The notes below the pieces were generated by a model. The model made no database searches and was not told the DNA's origin. It saw only the letters and a program-made list of their open reading frames with translations. Source: F23-B02 sp045601285 (GTDB lineage: Bacteria; Bacillota; Clostridia; Oscillospirales; Oscillospiraceae). From it: DNA of 64,000 nucleotides. Made by a program: the position numbers and the translations under genes. Positions 56,245 through 64,000 of the stretch are shown here, one piece after another. The stretch lies in contig JAZRZJ010000038.1 in NCBI GenBank assembly GCA_045601285.1, positions 1-64,000 on the forward strand, in the 5' to 3' direction. Positions within the stretch are counted from its first letter, which is position 1. The number at the start of each line of letters is the position of its first letter.

Positions 56245-57441
56245 TCAGCCGCAGATTTCCTTGGTGTCGCGGGCGATAACTAGCTCCTCGTTGGTGGGGA
56301 TAACGAATACCTTGACCTTGGAGTCGGGGGTGGAGATCATGATGTCCTCGCCGCGCTTGGAGTTTGCTTCATCGTCGATCTCAACGCCCAGGTAGCCGAA
56401 GTACTCGGCAATTGCCTTGCGGGAAGACTTGGAGTTTTCGCCGACGCCTGCGGTGAAGATGATTGCGTCAACGCCGTTCATGGCTGCAACATAGGAGCCT
56501 GCAACCTTTGCGACCCAGTAATGGAACATGTCCAGAGCAAGCTGTGCGCGCTCGTTGCCCTCGGCGGCAGCGTTATCGAGATCGCGGAAGTCGGAGGAAA
56601 CGCCGGAAACGCCCAGAACGCCGGACTTCTTGTTGAGAACAGCCAGCATCTCGTCAATGTTCATGCCGTACTTGTTCATGATGAACTGGATAACGCCTGC
56701 GTCCAGATCACCGCAGCGGGTGCCCATGGGAAGACCTACCAGAGGAGTGAAGCCCATGGAGGTGTCAACGCACTTGCCGCCGTTGATTGCTGCCAGAGAG
56801 GAGCCGTTGCCCATGTGACAGGAGACGATCTTCAGCTCTTCAACGGGCTTGCCCATGAGCTCTGCGCAGCGTGCGGGAACGTAGCGGTGGGAGGTGCCGT
56901 GGAAGCCGTAGCGACGGATACCGTCATTCTTGTAGTAGTCATAGGGAACAGCGTACATGAATGCCTTGCCGGGCATGGTCTGATGGAAGGCGGTATCAAA
57001 AACTGCAACCATGGGAACGTCGCCCATAACCTCGCGGCAGGCGTTGATGCCGGTGATGTTTGCGGGGTTGTGCAGAGGAGCAAAGGGAGTGCATTCCTCA
57101 AGAGCTGCCATAACTGCATCGTCAATCTTAACAGAGGAGGCGAACTTCTCGCCGCCGTGAACAACGCGGTGACCGACAGCGTCGATTTCCTTCATGGAGG
57201 AAACAACACCGTACTCAGCGGAAGTGAGCTTGTCGATAACTGCGGCGATTGCTTCTGCATGGGTGGGGAGAGCGATATCCTCGTTGTAAACGGGCTTGCC
57301 GTCTACCAGAGGAGTGTGCTTCAGATGACCGTCAATTCCGATACGCTCGCAGAGACCTTTTGCCATAACGTTTTCGGTCTCCATGTCGATGAGCTGATAC
57401 TTCAGGGAAGAGCTGCCTGCGTTGATAACAAGAATCTTCAT
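56245..57441 (-). CDS. ackA: Acetate kinase
   Basis: A 398-aa enzyme of the ASKHA fold that makes ATP and acetate from acetyl-phosphate. Motifs: INAGSSSLKYQLI at the N-terminus, GHRVVHGGEKF (about 87-97), FDTAFHQTMP, YGFHGTSHRYV, HMGNGSSLAAI and the C-terminal FTAGVGENS. Length is standard. The ATG at 57441 follows GAAAGGAAC. pta is not adjacent. AckA gives substrate-level phosphorylation in fermentation, consistent with an acetate-forming anaerobe. It is monocistronic. Confidence 0.97.
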   Translation of the reverse strand: MKILVINAGSSSLKYQLIDMETENVMAKGLCERIGIDGHLKHTPLVDGKPVYNEDIALPTHAEAIAAVIDKLTSAEYGVVSSMKEIDAVGHRVVHGGEKFASSVKIDDAVMAALEECTPFAPLHNPANITGINACREVMGDVPMVAVFDTAFHQTMPGKAFMYAVPYDYYKNDGIRRYGFHGTSHRYVPARCAELMGKPVEELKIVSCHMGNGSSLAAINGGKCVDTSMGFTPLVGLPMGTRCGDLDAGVIQFIMNKYGMNIDEMLAVLNKKSGVLGVSGVSSDFRDLDNAAAEGNERAQLALDMFHYWVAKVAGSYVAAMNGVDAIIFTAGVGENSKSSRKAIAEYFGYLGVEIDDEANSKRGEDIMISTPDSKVKVFVIPTNEELVIARDTKEICG

Positions 57442-57560
57442 TATTGTGTTCCTTTCGTATTGTAAAAATAATTAATTCCATGTATTATATCGGTAAACAA
57501 CCTTATTAATTTTACTACATTCTGCATAAAAAGCAAGAAATTTTTGAGGAGGCGGACATT

Positions 57561-58763
57561 TTGAGCGTTATAGGCATAGTCGGGGAATATAATCCATTCC
57601 ATTATGGTCATAAATACCATATCGACGAAACAAAAAAGCTCCTGGGCGAAGGCGCACCCGTTGTATGCGTTATGTCGGGAGATTTTATTCAGCGCGGTGA
57701 AGCCGCGGTCTACTCAAAATTTGCACGGGCCGAGGCCGCTGTAAAGAGCGGTGTTGACCTTGTGCTTGAGCTGCCTGTACCCTGGGCGCTGTCCTCTGCG
57801 GAGGGCTTTGCAAGAGGCGCTGTGGGAATACTCGGCAATCTCGGTGTCGTGACTCATCTGTCCTTCGGCTCCGAGTGCGGCGATTTGAAAGCACTCGAAA
57901 GGCTTGCGGAAACCCTTGTTGACCCGCTTATTGTGGGCGAAATCAAGGCTGAGCTTGAAAAGGACGATACCCTGTCCTTTGCCGCGGCACGTCAGAGGGC
58001 TGTTTTCAATCGAATCGGCGAAGACGCAAAGCTTCTTGAAATGCCGAACAACATTCTGGCGGTGGAATATATTAAAGCTATCTATAACCAGAGCCTGAGG
58101 GTAAAGCCCGTGACCGTGGGCCGCATAGGCTCGGGACACGATAAGTCAGGGGAAAGCGGTCCCCGTTCCGCCTCCGAGCTCCGCACCAGACTTTCACACG
58201 GCATGGATATTTCCGACAGCGTTCCCGAAGCGGCGGCGAAGATTTACGCCCGGGAGGATTCCCTGGGACGCGGCCCCGTCATGATGGAGCATCTTGAAAT
58301 GCCGATAATTTCACGCCTGCGAATGCTCGGCACCTCCGATTTTGCGGCTCTGCCCGACGGCGCCGCAGGACTTTCAAACCGCCTTGCAGCATCCTGCCGC
58401 GAGGAAACGGGACTTGACGCCATTGCAGCCGCGGCAAAATCAAAGCGCTATGCACTCAGCCGCATAAGAAGAATGCTCATGTGCGCAGCTCTCGGCATTA
58501 CCTCGGAAATGGCAGACGGCATACCGCCCTACGCAAGAGTTCTTGCGGCAAATGAGCGCGGCTGTGCGCTGCTTAAGGAAATCGGCATTAACACAAGAAT
58601 ACCCGTTCTTGTAAAGCCCGCCTCCGTAAAGGATATGGGCAGAGAAGCCCAGAAGCTCTTTGAGCTCGGCGCAAAGGCACACGATTTGTATGTGCTGGGC
58701 TATAACGCAAAGGAAGAGCGCAAGGGAGGACTTGATTACCGCACAAGCCCCAAAATCGTTTGA
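57561..58763 (+). CDS. tmcAL: tRNA(Met) cytidine acetate ligase TmcAL
   Basis: A 400-aa nucleotidyltransferase-like protein (formerly YlbM). It activates acetate with ATP and forms N4-acetylcytidine at the wobble base of elongator tRNA-Met. The HxGH motif is in GEYNPFHYGHKYHI (about 7-20); further motifs are VVCVMSGDFIQRGEAAV and DLVLELPVPWALSSAEGFARG. The C-terminal half is helical with QR.LMCAALGI. The start is TTG at 57561, nine bases after GAGGAGGCGG. It lies divergent from ackA. Confidence 0.93.
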   Translation: MSVIGIVGEYNPFHYGHKYHIDETKKLLGEGAPVVCVMSGDFIQRGEAAVYSKFARAEAAVKSGVDLVLELPVPWALSSAEGFARGAVGILGNLGVVTHLSFGSECGDLKALERLAETLVDPLIVGEIKAELEKDDTLSFAAARQRAVFNRIGEDAKLLEMPNNILAVEYIKAIYNQSLRVKPVTVGRIGSGHDKSGESGPRSASELRTRLSHGMDISDSVPEAAAKIYAREDSLGRGPVMMEHLEMPIISRLRMLGTSDFAALPDGAAGLSNRLAASCREETGLDAIAAAAKSKRYALSRIRRMLMCAALGITSEMADGIPPYARVLAANERGCALLKEIGINTRIPVLVKPASVKDMGREAQKLFELGAKAHDLYVLGYNAKEERKGGLDYRTSPKIV

Positions 58764-58934
58764 TTCTGCGAGACTGTCAGAAAACTCTATCATCGGCATA
58801 AAAGACGATAGAGTAGCGGGGGAGCTCGAGGGGGCAAGGCCCGCCTCTATTGGATCGCCGCCACAAAAATCCTTGATTTTCAAGGCTTTTTCTATAAACT
58901 GCTGAGCTTTGCTCATGAAGTTTTGACACGCTGA
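58764..58934. other. Intergenic sequence with no recognised gene
   Basis: A short ORF on the minus strand crosses from here into tmcAL and looks spurious. CTCTATCATCGGC and GACGATAGAGTAG form a stem, and AATCCTTGATTTTCAAGGATT-like pairing occurs at about 58866-58886. It may be a degenerate repeat. Confidence 0.4.
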
Positions 58935-58966
58935 ATGACGTACGGCAGTTTTTGCCGTACGTCATT
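58934..58966. terminator. Bidirectional terminator
   Basis: Arms AATGACGTACGGC / GCCGTACGTCATT between tmcAL and the convergent spoVAE. Confidence 0.88.
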
Positions 58967-58994
58967 TACCATTATACTATTATATATATCGGTG

Positions 58995-59360
58995 TTACTT
59001 TTTCTCTTTCGGTTTACATAATAATGCAACAATGATGCCGAAGAATACGGCGGCACAGATACCTGCGGCGGAGGCGGTGAAGCCGCCGGTGAATGCGCCG
59101 AGAACGCCCGATTCTGCCACGGCTTTTTTTACACCCTTTACGAGTGTGTTGCCGAAGCCCGTCAGAGGAACGGCTGCGCCTGCTCCTGCCCAGTCCGCAA
59201 GGGGCTGATACAGTCCGACGGCACCGAAAATTACACCTGAAACCACGTAGATAGTGAGTATTCTTGCAGGAGTCAGCTTTGTTTTGTCAATAAGAAGCTG
59301 ACCGATGGCGCAGAGAATACCGCCGATGAGAAATGCTTTCAGATACATCATATAATCCAT
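58995..59360 (-). CDS. spoVAE: Stage V sporulation protein AE
   Basis: A 121-aa membrane protein with four hydrophobic segments. The first (FLIGGILCAIGQLLIDKTKLTPARILTIYV, split here) and GFGNTLVKGVKKAVAESG are typical of SpoVAE/SpoVAEb. SpoVA proteins form the channel that moves dipicolinic acid into the forespore and out at germination. The stop of spoVAD lies 2 bp upstream, so the two are coupled. spoVAC, which usually precedes spoVAD, is not present at this place. Confidence 0.92.
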   Translation of the reverse strand: MDYMMYLKAFLIGGILCAIGQLLIDKTKLTPARILTIYVVSGVIFGAVGLYQPLADWAGAGAAVPLTGFGNTLVKGVKKAVAESGVLGAFTGGFTASAAGICAAVFFGIIVALLCKPKEKK

Positions 59361-59362
59361 AT

Positions 59363-60370
59363 TTACACCTCGATTGCAAGTGCGTGGCAGATTCCCGGAA
59401 TGCTGTCGCCCTGCTGTGAGGAGGTAGGGGAAAGCAGAGCACCGGTGGGGGCAAAAAGCACCTTTTTCCAGTTGTTATCCTCAAAGCCGCGCATAATATA
59501 GGACGCGAAAACCGATGCCGAGCAGCCGCAGCCCGAACCGCCTGCGTGAACGTCCTGCTTTTTCCTGTCAAAAATCAGAACTCCGCAGTCGGTGTAGAAG
59601 GTGTTGAGGGGCGTTCCGTTTTTGCGGAACAGGTCCTCAAGAATGTCGTGACCGACAGCGCCGAGGTCACCCGTGACTATCATGTCGTAGTAGTCGGGAG
59701 TCCTGCCCGTATCCTCAAAATGAGCTTTCAGCGTTTTATATGCCGCGGGTGCCATTGCGGCGCCCATGTTGTTTGCGTCAAGAATGCCTGCGTCGACGAT
59801 CGTGCCTGTTGTAACGTGGGTGATTCGGGGACCGACACCGCCGGACTGAAGAATGACTGCGCCTGCCCCGGTTACCGTCCATTGTGATGTGGGTGTGCGC
59901 TGACCGCCGTATTCAAGAGGGAAGCGGTACTGACGCTCCGAGGAACAGAAGTGGGAGCTTGTGAGGGCGCACACCTTGTCTGCGAAGCCTCCGTCAATGG
60001 CCATTGCTCCCAGCGACATACTCTCGCCCATGGTGGAGCAGGCACCGTAAAGTCCGAAGTAGGAGACACCGCAGTCCTTCAGCGCATAGCTGGAGCCCAT
60101 ACACTGATTAAGAAGGTCGCCCGAAAAAATGTAGTTAATGTCGCTGACGGCAAGGGAAGCCTTGTCGCAGGCGGTGTAGAAGCACTGCTTAAGCATGGTG
60201 CTTTCGGCCTTTTCCCATGTTTTTTCACCGAAATAGGAGTCATGGGAGATGCAGTCAAAAAAATCTTTGAGCGGGCCTTCGCCCTCCTTGTCGCCCACAA
60301 CCGCTGCGGAAGCGGTGATAACGGGCGGAGCATCGAATTTGACTGTTTGCTTGCCAAGTCTTTTTGTCAT
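59363..60370 (-). CDS. spoVAD: Stage V sporulation protein AD
   Basis: A 335-aa thiolase-fold protein that binds dipicolinic acid and belongs to the SpoVA complex of the spore inner membrane. It begins MTKRLGKQTVKFDAPPVI and has EGPLKDFFD, FYGACSTMGESMSLGAMAIDGG (split) and the C-terminal DSIPGICHALAIEV. Length is standard. A hairpin (60373-60405) covers the ribosome binding site region and ends 2 bp before the ATG. spoVAE follows at 2 bp. spoIIID lies upstream on the same strand with its own terminator. Confidence 0.95.
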   Translation of the reverse strand: MTKRLGKQTVKFDAPPVITASAAVVGDKEGEGPLKDFFDCISHDSYFGEKTWEKAESTMLKQCFYTACDKASLAVSDINYIFSGDLLNQCMGSSYALKDCGVSYFGLYGACSTMGESMSLGAMAIDGGFADKVCALTSSHFCSSERQYRFPLEYGGQRTPTSQWTVTGAGAVILQSGGVGPRITHVTTGTIVDAGILDANNMGAAMAPAAYKTLKAHFEDTGRTPDYYDMIVTGDLGAVGHDILEDLFRKNGTPLNTFYTDCGVLIFDRKKQDVHAGGSGCGCSASVFASYIMRGFEDNNWKKVLFAPTGALLSPTSSQQGDSIPGICHALAIEV

Positions 60371-60372
60371 AA

Positions 60373-60405
60373 AAAATCACCGCAGTTAGTATCTGCGGTG
60401 ATTTT
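60373..60405 (-). promoter_or_regulatory. Hairpin at the spoVAD translation start
   Basis: Arms AAAATCACCGCAG / CTGCGGTGATTTT (loop TTAGTAT). On the minus strand the GGTGAT ribosome binding site is in the 3' arm, two bases before ATG. It may be the spoIIID-side terminator or a translational switch. Confidence 0.6.
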
Positions 60406-60434
60406 AGTTTTATTACAAAAAGCATTTTTTAAAA

Positions 60435-60465
60435 ATGAAAAGTCCGTCTGAGACGGACTTTTCAT
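60435..60465 (-). terminator. Terminator of spoIIID
   Basis: Arms ATGAAAAGTCCGTCT / AGACGGACTTTTCAT, overlapping the spoIIID stop, followed by T-rich sequence on the minus strand. Confidence 0.8.
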
Positions 60466-60710
60466 TCACCCTTATATTTTCTCCTTGTTGCCATGCCGCC
60501 GCGTATGTGGCGCTCGGCCTTGTTGATATCAAGCAGCTCACGCACCTGAGCGTACAGCGCGGGATTAACGGTGCGGAGTCTTTCCGTAAGGTCCTTGTGT
60601 ACTGTGCTTTTGGAAACGCCGAACTGCTTTGCCGCGGCACGAACTGTGCTGCGGTGTTCAATGATATACACAGCAATGTCGCAGGCGCGTTCTTCGATAT
60701 TTGTATGCAC
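60462..60710 (-). CDS. spoIIID: Sporulation transcription factor SpoIIID
   Basis: An 82-aa DNA-binding regulator of mother-cell gene expression. The helix-turn-helix is in VRAAAKQFGVSKSTVHKDLTERL (about 24-46), nearly as in known SpoIIID, and the C-terminus has the AERHIRGGMATRRKYK basic tail. The start is GTG at 60710, preceded by GGGGAGTGGTGAAT; the frame open to 60803 would add a hydrophobic stretch not found in the family. Its presence next to spoVAD supports a full sporulation programme. Confidence 0.94.
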   Translation of the reverse strand: MHTNIEERACDIAVYIIEHRSTVRAAAKQFGVSKSTVHKDLTERLRTVNPALYAQVRELLDINKAERHIRGGMATRRKYKGE

Positions 60711-60812
60711 ATTCACCACTCCCCATATCACGTACTCAATGTATATGAGGACATGGGCGGGTATATGCCCTGTAATGCTGCGTAAGAAAATGTGATTTTT
60801 CATAAACAGTTG

Positions 60813-60840
60813 TTGATTTTACATCTTGTTGTGCTATAAT
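60813..60840 (+). promoter_or_regulatory. Promoter of glnA
   Basis: -35 TTGATT (60813-60818), 16-bp spacer, -10 TATAAT (60835-60840), 34 bp before the ATG. Confidence 0.8.
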
Positions 60841-60874
60841 TTTTTCCGTAATTTTTTTATAGGGGGAAGCCCGT

Positions 60875-62302
60875 ATGTTTAAAACCGCAAAAGAAGTTCA
60901 GAGCTTCATTAAAGAAAACGGCATCAGGTTCGTTGATTTCAAGATGACCGACCTTCACGGTCGCTGGCGTCATCTCACTATCCCCGCTGAAAGATTTGAC
61001 GAGGATACTCTCGTTTCCGGTATAGGCTTCGATGGCTCCAACTACGGCTATGCCATGGTAGAAAAGAGCGATATGGTATTCATTCCCGATATCGCCACCG
61101 CAATTGTCGACCCCTTTGTCGCGGCTCCCACGCTCACCATGATAGGTGACGTAATGGTTATCGAAAACCCCGAAAACCGTCCCTTTGACCAGTATCCCCG
61201 CAATGTTGCAAAGCGCTCAATTGCCTATATGCAGGAGCTCGGCATTGCAGATGAAATGATTATCGGACCCGAGTACGAGTTCCACGTGTTCGACGGCATG
61301 GAGTATTCCATGAAGCCCAACTCTCTCGGCTATCATCTGGAGTGCGAGGAATCCGTTTGGGCGGCAAACGAGCCCGGCAGCAACGGCTTCCACACCCAGC
61401 CTCACGGCGGCTATCACGCAGATAAGCCCTCCGACCTCACCTTCGACCTGCGCAATCAGATGTGTGAGGAGCTGAAGCGCTGGGGCGTTGAGGTCAAGTA
61501 TCATCACCACGAGGTAGGCGGCTCCGGTCAGCTTGAAATCGAGGTCGAGCTGGGCGAAATGACCAAGCTTGCAGACGGTACGATGGCGGCAAAGTATGTT
61601 ATCCGCAACACCGCAGCCCAGAACGGCATGACCGCAACCCTCATGCCCAAGCCCGTTTACGGCGAGGCAGGCAACGGTATGCACGTACATATGCTTCTCA
61701 AGAAGGACGGCAAGCCCGTATTCTACGATGAAAACAACTATGCACAGCTTTCCGATACCGCCCTTTACTTTATCGGCGGTCTCCTGACCCATGTGCGCTC
61801 TCTCTGCGCTATCACCAATCCCTCCACCAACTCCTATAAGCGCCTTATCCCCGGCTTCGAGGCACCCGTAACCATCGGCTTTGCCACCGCAAACCGCAGC
61901 GCCGTTGTGCGTATTCCCGCCTATGTAAAGAGCCCCGACAAAAAGCGCTTTGAGCTTCGCAACCCCGATGCAATGTGCAATCCCTACTATGCCTATGCCG
62001 CTATCCTCATGGCAGGTCTTGACGGCGTGAAGAACAGGATTGACCCCATGGATAAGAATTGGGGTCCCTTCGACTTCAACCTCTTTAACCTCTCCGATGA
62101 GGAGAAGGCAAAGCTGGGCCATCTTCCCGCAAGCCTTGATGAAGCTCTTGACGCACTGGAGGAGGATTACGAATACCTCACTGCAGGCGGCGTATTCCCC
62201 GAGACTCTCATCAAAACATGGATCAAGACCATTCGTGCCGAGGCACGCAGGATAAACAGCATTCCTCACCCCGCAGAGTTCGAGATGTACTATGACCTGT
62301 AA
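60875..62302 (+). CDS. glnA: Glutamine synthetase, type I
   Basis: A 475-aa enzyme that makes glutamine from glutamate, ammonia and ATP. The beta-grasp N-terminus (VDFKMTDLHGRWRHLTIP) leads into the catalytic domain with GFDGSNYGY, the metal Glu residues in GPEYEFHVF, KYHHHEVGGSGQLEIEVE, the GNGMHVHMLL motif and NRSAVVRIPAYV. Length is slightly above the 440-470 usual for GSI. The ATG follows AGGGGGAAGCCCGT. It has its own promoter and terminator. No glnR lies nearby. Confidence 0.95.
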   Translation: MFKTAKEVQSFIKENGIRFVDFKMTDLHGRWRHLTIPAERFDEDTLVSGIGFDGSNYGYAMVEKSDMVFIPDIATAIVDPFVAAPTLTMIGDVMVIENPENRPFDQYPRNVAKRSIAYMQELGIADEMIIGPEYEFHVFDGMEYSMKPNSLGYHLECEESVWAANEPGSNGFHTQPHGGYHADKPSDLTFDLRNQMCEELKRWGVEVKYHHHEVGGSGQLEIEVELGEMTKLADGTMAAKYVIRNTAAQNGMTATLMPKPVYGEAGNGMHVHMLLKKDGKPVFYDENNYAQLSDTALYFIGGLLTHVRSLCAITNPSTNSYKRLIPGFEAPVTIGFATANRSAVVRIPAYVKSPDKKRFELRNPDAMCNPYYAYAAILMAGLDGVKNRIDPMDKNWGPFDFNLFNLSDEEKAKLGHLPASLDEALDALEEDYEYLTAGGVFPETLIKTWIKTIRAEARRINSIPHPAEFEMYYDL

Positions 62303-62312
62303 TTTCAGCCTT

Positions 62313-62336
62313 AAAAGCCCGCTTCGGCGGGCTTTT
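62313..62336 (+). terminator. Terminator of glnA
   Basis: Arms AAAAGCCCGC / GCGGGCTTTT around TTCG followed by GATTTTT. Confidence 0.92.
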
Positions 62337-62496
62337 GATTTTTACTACAAAAATTAAAACAAATAACGGTAATATATCTAAATAATATCGAAGAAAATTT
62401 ACAATTTGGCATATTGCAGGTTTACGTAATGTGTGATAATATATAAAGAGCTTATTTAAATTGTATAATTTTAAAACAATACAAGGGGGAAACACT

Positions 62497-64000
62497 ATGA
62501 AAAAACGTGTTATCAGCTTTGTGTTGGTTGTTCTGATGCTTGCAACTTTGATGCCCTTCGGAGCTTTTGCTCTGGGCGATATTGCAGTCACAAAACAGCC
62601 CACATCCCAAACGGTATATGCGGGTGAAACCGCAGTATTTCAGTTTGAGGCAAAAAGAACCGGCACACTCACCGGAGGAGATGTCAATTACCTTTGGTTT
62701 GATGCCGACGAAATTGATTTGAGCGGACTGGACTTCTTGCTTAAGATTTCCGCTGTTCTGAACAAGGCGCTGGACACAGACGAGACACTTGTGCTTAATA
62801 ATGTAACGTCCGATATGGACGGAATGAATATCCGCTGTGCCGCGTGGTATGTGGACGGCCTGAACAAGAGAGGCATTGTTCTCAGCGATACCGTTACCCT
62901 TCATGTAAAGATTCACGAGGCATGCGCTGTGCATTCCCTTGTTTATCATGCGGCGAAGGCTCCCACCTGTATCGGTGATGGCAGCATTGAATACTGGCAG
63001 TGCGATGTATGCCACAGAATCTACATGGACAGCGCGGCAAAACTTGAAATCACCCTCAAGGACACTGTTGTGCCTAAAGATCCTTCCGCACACGATATGG
63101 AACACCATGACCGGGTTGAGCCCACCTGCAGGAAGGACGGCAACATCGAGTACTGGCAGTGCGAGCTCTGCGGCAACAGATACGATAATCCCGAAGGAAC
63201 GGGCAATACCCTGAAGCTCAGCGATATTGAAATTGATAACAGCAAAGCAAAGCATCAGCTTACCGTTGTTCCCTATAAGGCGGCAACCTGCTGCGAAGAG
63301 GGCAACAAGGAATATTACGTCTGTGATGTCTGCGGGGATTACTTCAATGCTGCAGGTACTGTTGAGTACAGCAAGAGCGATGTTAAGCTTCCCGTAGTTC
63401 CTCACACCACGGCTTTCGATTATGATGAGACTTACCACTGGCAGTACTGCATCGTGTGCGGCACCATCATTGAAAATACCACCGAAGCACACAATGATGC
63501 ACAGCACAAGGCAACCTGCTGCTCCAAGGCAATCTGCGAGTGCGGCTATAAGCACGGCGATTTTGACATTGACAATCACGTAAACACAGAGATCCGCGAA
63601 TTCAAGGAAGCTACCACAGAAGCACCCGGCTACACCGGTGATGTATGGTGCCTTGACTGTGGCAGAATGCTTGAAAAGGGACATGAGAGCGACCAGCTCT
63701 GCGCACATAATCTTCAGCATTTTGACGCAAAGGAAGAAGGCTGCGAACACTGCGAAGACGGCGGCATCGGCAATATTGAATACTGGTACTGCGACAAGTG
63801 CGGCTGCTACTTCACTGATGAAAACGCAAAAAATGAAGTAAGCGCAGATGATGTTTTCATCGAGGCTCACCCCCATTACATATCATTTTTCGGTGAGACT
63901 ACCGCAAATATTTCAATCCAGCAATATGCATACAATTCAGTAGGACACTGGAAAGAATGCAAATACTGCCATTATCAGTATAACGTACCTTCCTCTCATA
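62497..64000 (+). CDS. Secreted Cys-rich repeat protein (3' end outside the window)
   Basis: An open frame from ATG 62497 (after AAGGGGGAAACACT) to the window end, 501 residues so far. The signal peptide spans about residues 1-26 (MKKRVISFVLVVLMLATLMP then FGAFA). An Ig-like domain follows (about 29-140). After that come Cys-rich repeats: TCIGDGSIEYWQCDVCHRIY, TCRKDGNIEYWQCELCGNRY, TCCEEGNKEYYVCDVCGDYF and a fourth, CEHCEDGGIGNIEYWYCDKC. Each has a C...CxxC pattern, and there are many His residues, so metal binding is possible. The protein is likely a surface or secreted factor. No family name is certain. Confidence 0.8.
   Translation, partial: MKKRVISFVLVVLMLATLMPFGAFALGDIAVTKQPTSQTVYAGETAVFQFEAKRTGTLTGGDVNYLWFDADEIDLSGLDFLLKISAVLNKALDTDETLVLNNVTSDMDGMNIRCAAWYVDGLNKRGIVLSDTVTLHVKIHEACAVHSLVYHAAKAPTCIGDGSIEYWQCDVCHRIYMDSAAKLEITLKDTVVPKDPSAHDMEHHDRVEPTCRKDGNIEYWQCELCGNRYDNPEGTGNTLKLSDIEIDNSKAKHQLTVVPYKAATCCEEGNKEYYVCDVCGDYFNAAGTVEYSKSDVKLPVVPHTTAFDYDETYHWQYCIVCGTIIENTTEAHNDAQHKATCCSKAICECGYKHGDFDIDNHVNTEIREFKEATTEAPGYTGDVWCLDCGRMLEKGHESDQLCAHNLQHFDAKEEGCEHCEDGGIGNIEYWYCDKCGCYFTDENAKNEVSADDVFIEAHPHYISFFGETTANISIQQYAYNSVGHWKECKYCHYQYNVPSSH

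Noticed and set aside
58440..58916. A 158-aa minus-strand frame over the end of tmcAL
   Set aside because: Most of it is antisense to tmcAL and the rest is intergenic; no ribosome binding site is seen.

Overview
The window reads as a chromosomal segment of an anaerobic, spore-forming Clostridia-class Bacillota, most likely in the Oscillospirales/Ruminococcaceae area. Support: an SRP RNA-dnaX-ybaB cluster, a large SRP RNA of Bacillota type, spoIIQ, spoIIID, spoVAD and spoVAE, many ferredoxin-type and electron-bifurcating flavoproteins, acetate kinase, and AAGGAGG-like ribosome binding sites. The family-level placement is inference from gene content and repeat types, not from a marker alignment. 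No phage, conjugative element, intact transposase or CRISPR array is visible.

Layout. 1-3540: dispersed repeats, ybaB, dnaX, SRP RNA and tRNA-Ala with a partial duplicate. 3545-5876: an ECF sigma operon with a membrane anti-sigma-like protein and an S-layer-homology protein. 5915-12399: a mirror-image pair of loci, each a large FeS/FAD oxidoreductase followed by a HypA-like gene, sharing a divergent promoter region. 12974-16193: flavodoxin-ferredoxin protein, lipoprotein barnase with barstar, and an ABC exporter. 16280-24251: trmO, an M3-like lipoprotein peptidase, plsY, a 77-aa orphan, a sodium:alanine symporter, an MFS transporter and a GntR regulator. 24621-26877: NfnAB electron-bifurcating transhydrogenase. 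27118-30741: galM, then feoA-feoB with a Cys-rich partner under tandem operator-like palindromes. 30954-36409: an EF-G-like protein, a degenerate P-type-ATPase-like membrane protein and rlmB. 36569-40105: a rhomboid-like protein lacking the catalytic serine motif, a PQQ-propeller protein and a radical SAM activase. 40287-46426: trmL, the lower-glycolysis cluster pgk-tpiA-gpmI-eno, and spoIIQ. 46507-49257: tRNA-Met, tRNA-Glu, a membrane-anchored hypothetical and an AarF/UbiB kinase. 49873-57441: Nudix, an ion transporter, a radical SAM protein, a small P-loop protein, obgE-rpmA-rplU and ackA. 57561-62302: tmcAL, spoVAE-spoVAD, spoIIID and glnA. 62497-end: a secreted Cys-rich repeat protein cut by the window edge.

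How the genes fit together. The metabolic theme is anaerobic redox handling. Three GltD-family flavoproteins (two fused giants and NfnB), NfnA and two ferredoxin-bearing proteins suggest shuttling of electrons among ferredoxin, NADH and NADPH, alongside glycolysis and acetate formation by AckA. The Feo operon would supply ferrous iron for these FeS proteins. Intergenic space is unusually rich in small non-coding repeats: hairpin MITE-like elements, a three-unit 101-bp tandem array, and a five-copy family that sits just downstream of genes and ends in a terminator-like hairpin.

Most unusual items: the mirrored oxidoreductase-HypA loci with no hydrogenase in view; the P-type-ATPase-like protein that has lost every canonical catalytic motif; the gene-end repeat family; the 77-aa codon-optimised orphan; and L27 without its N-terminal extension, next to rplU with no prp gene between them.
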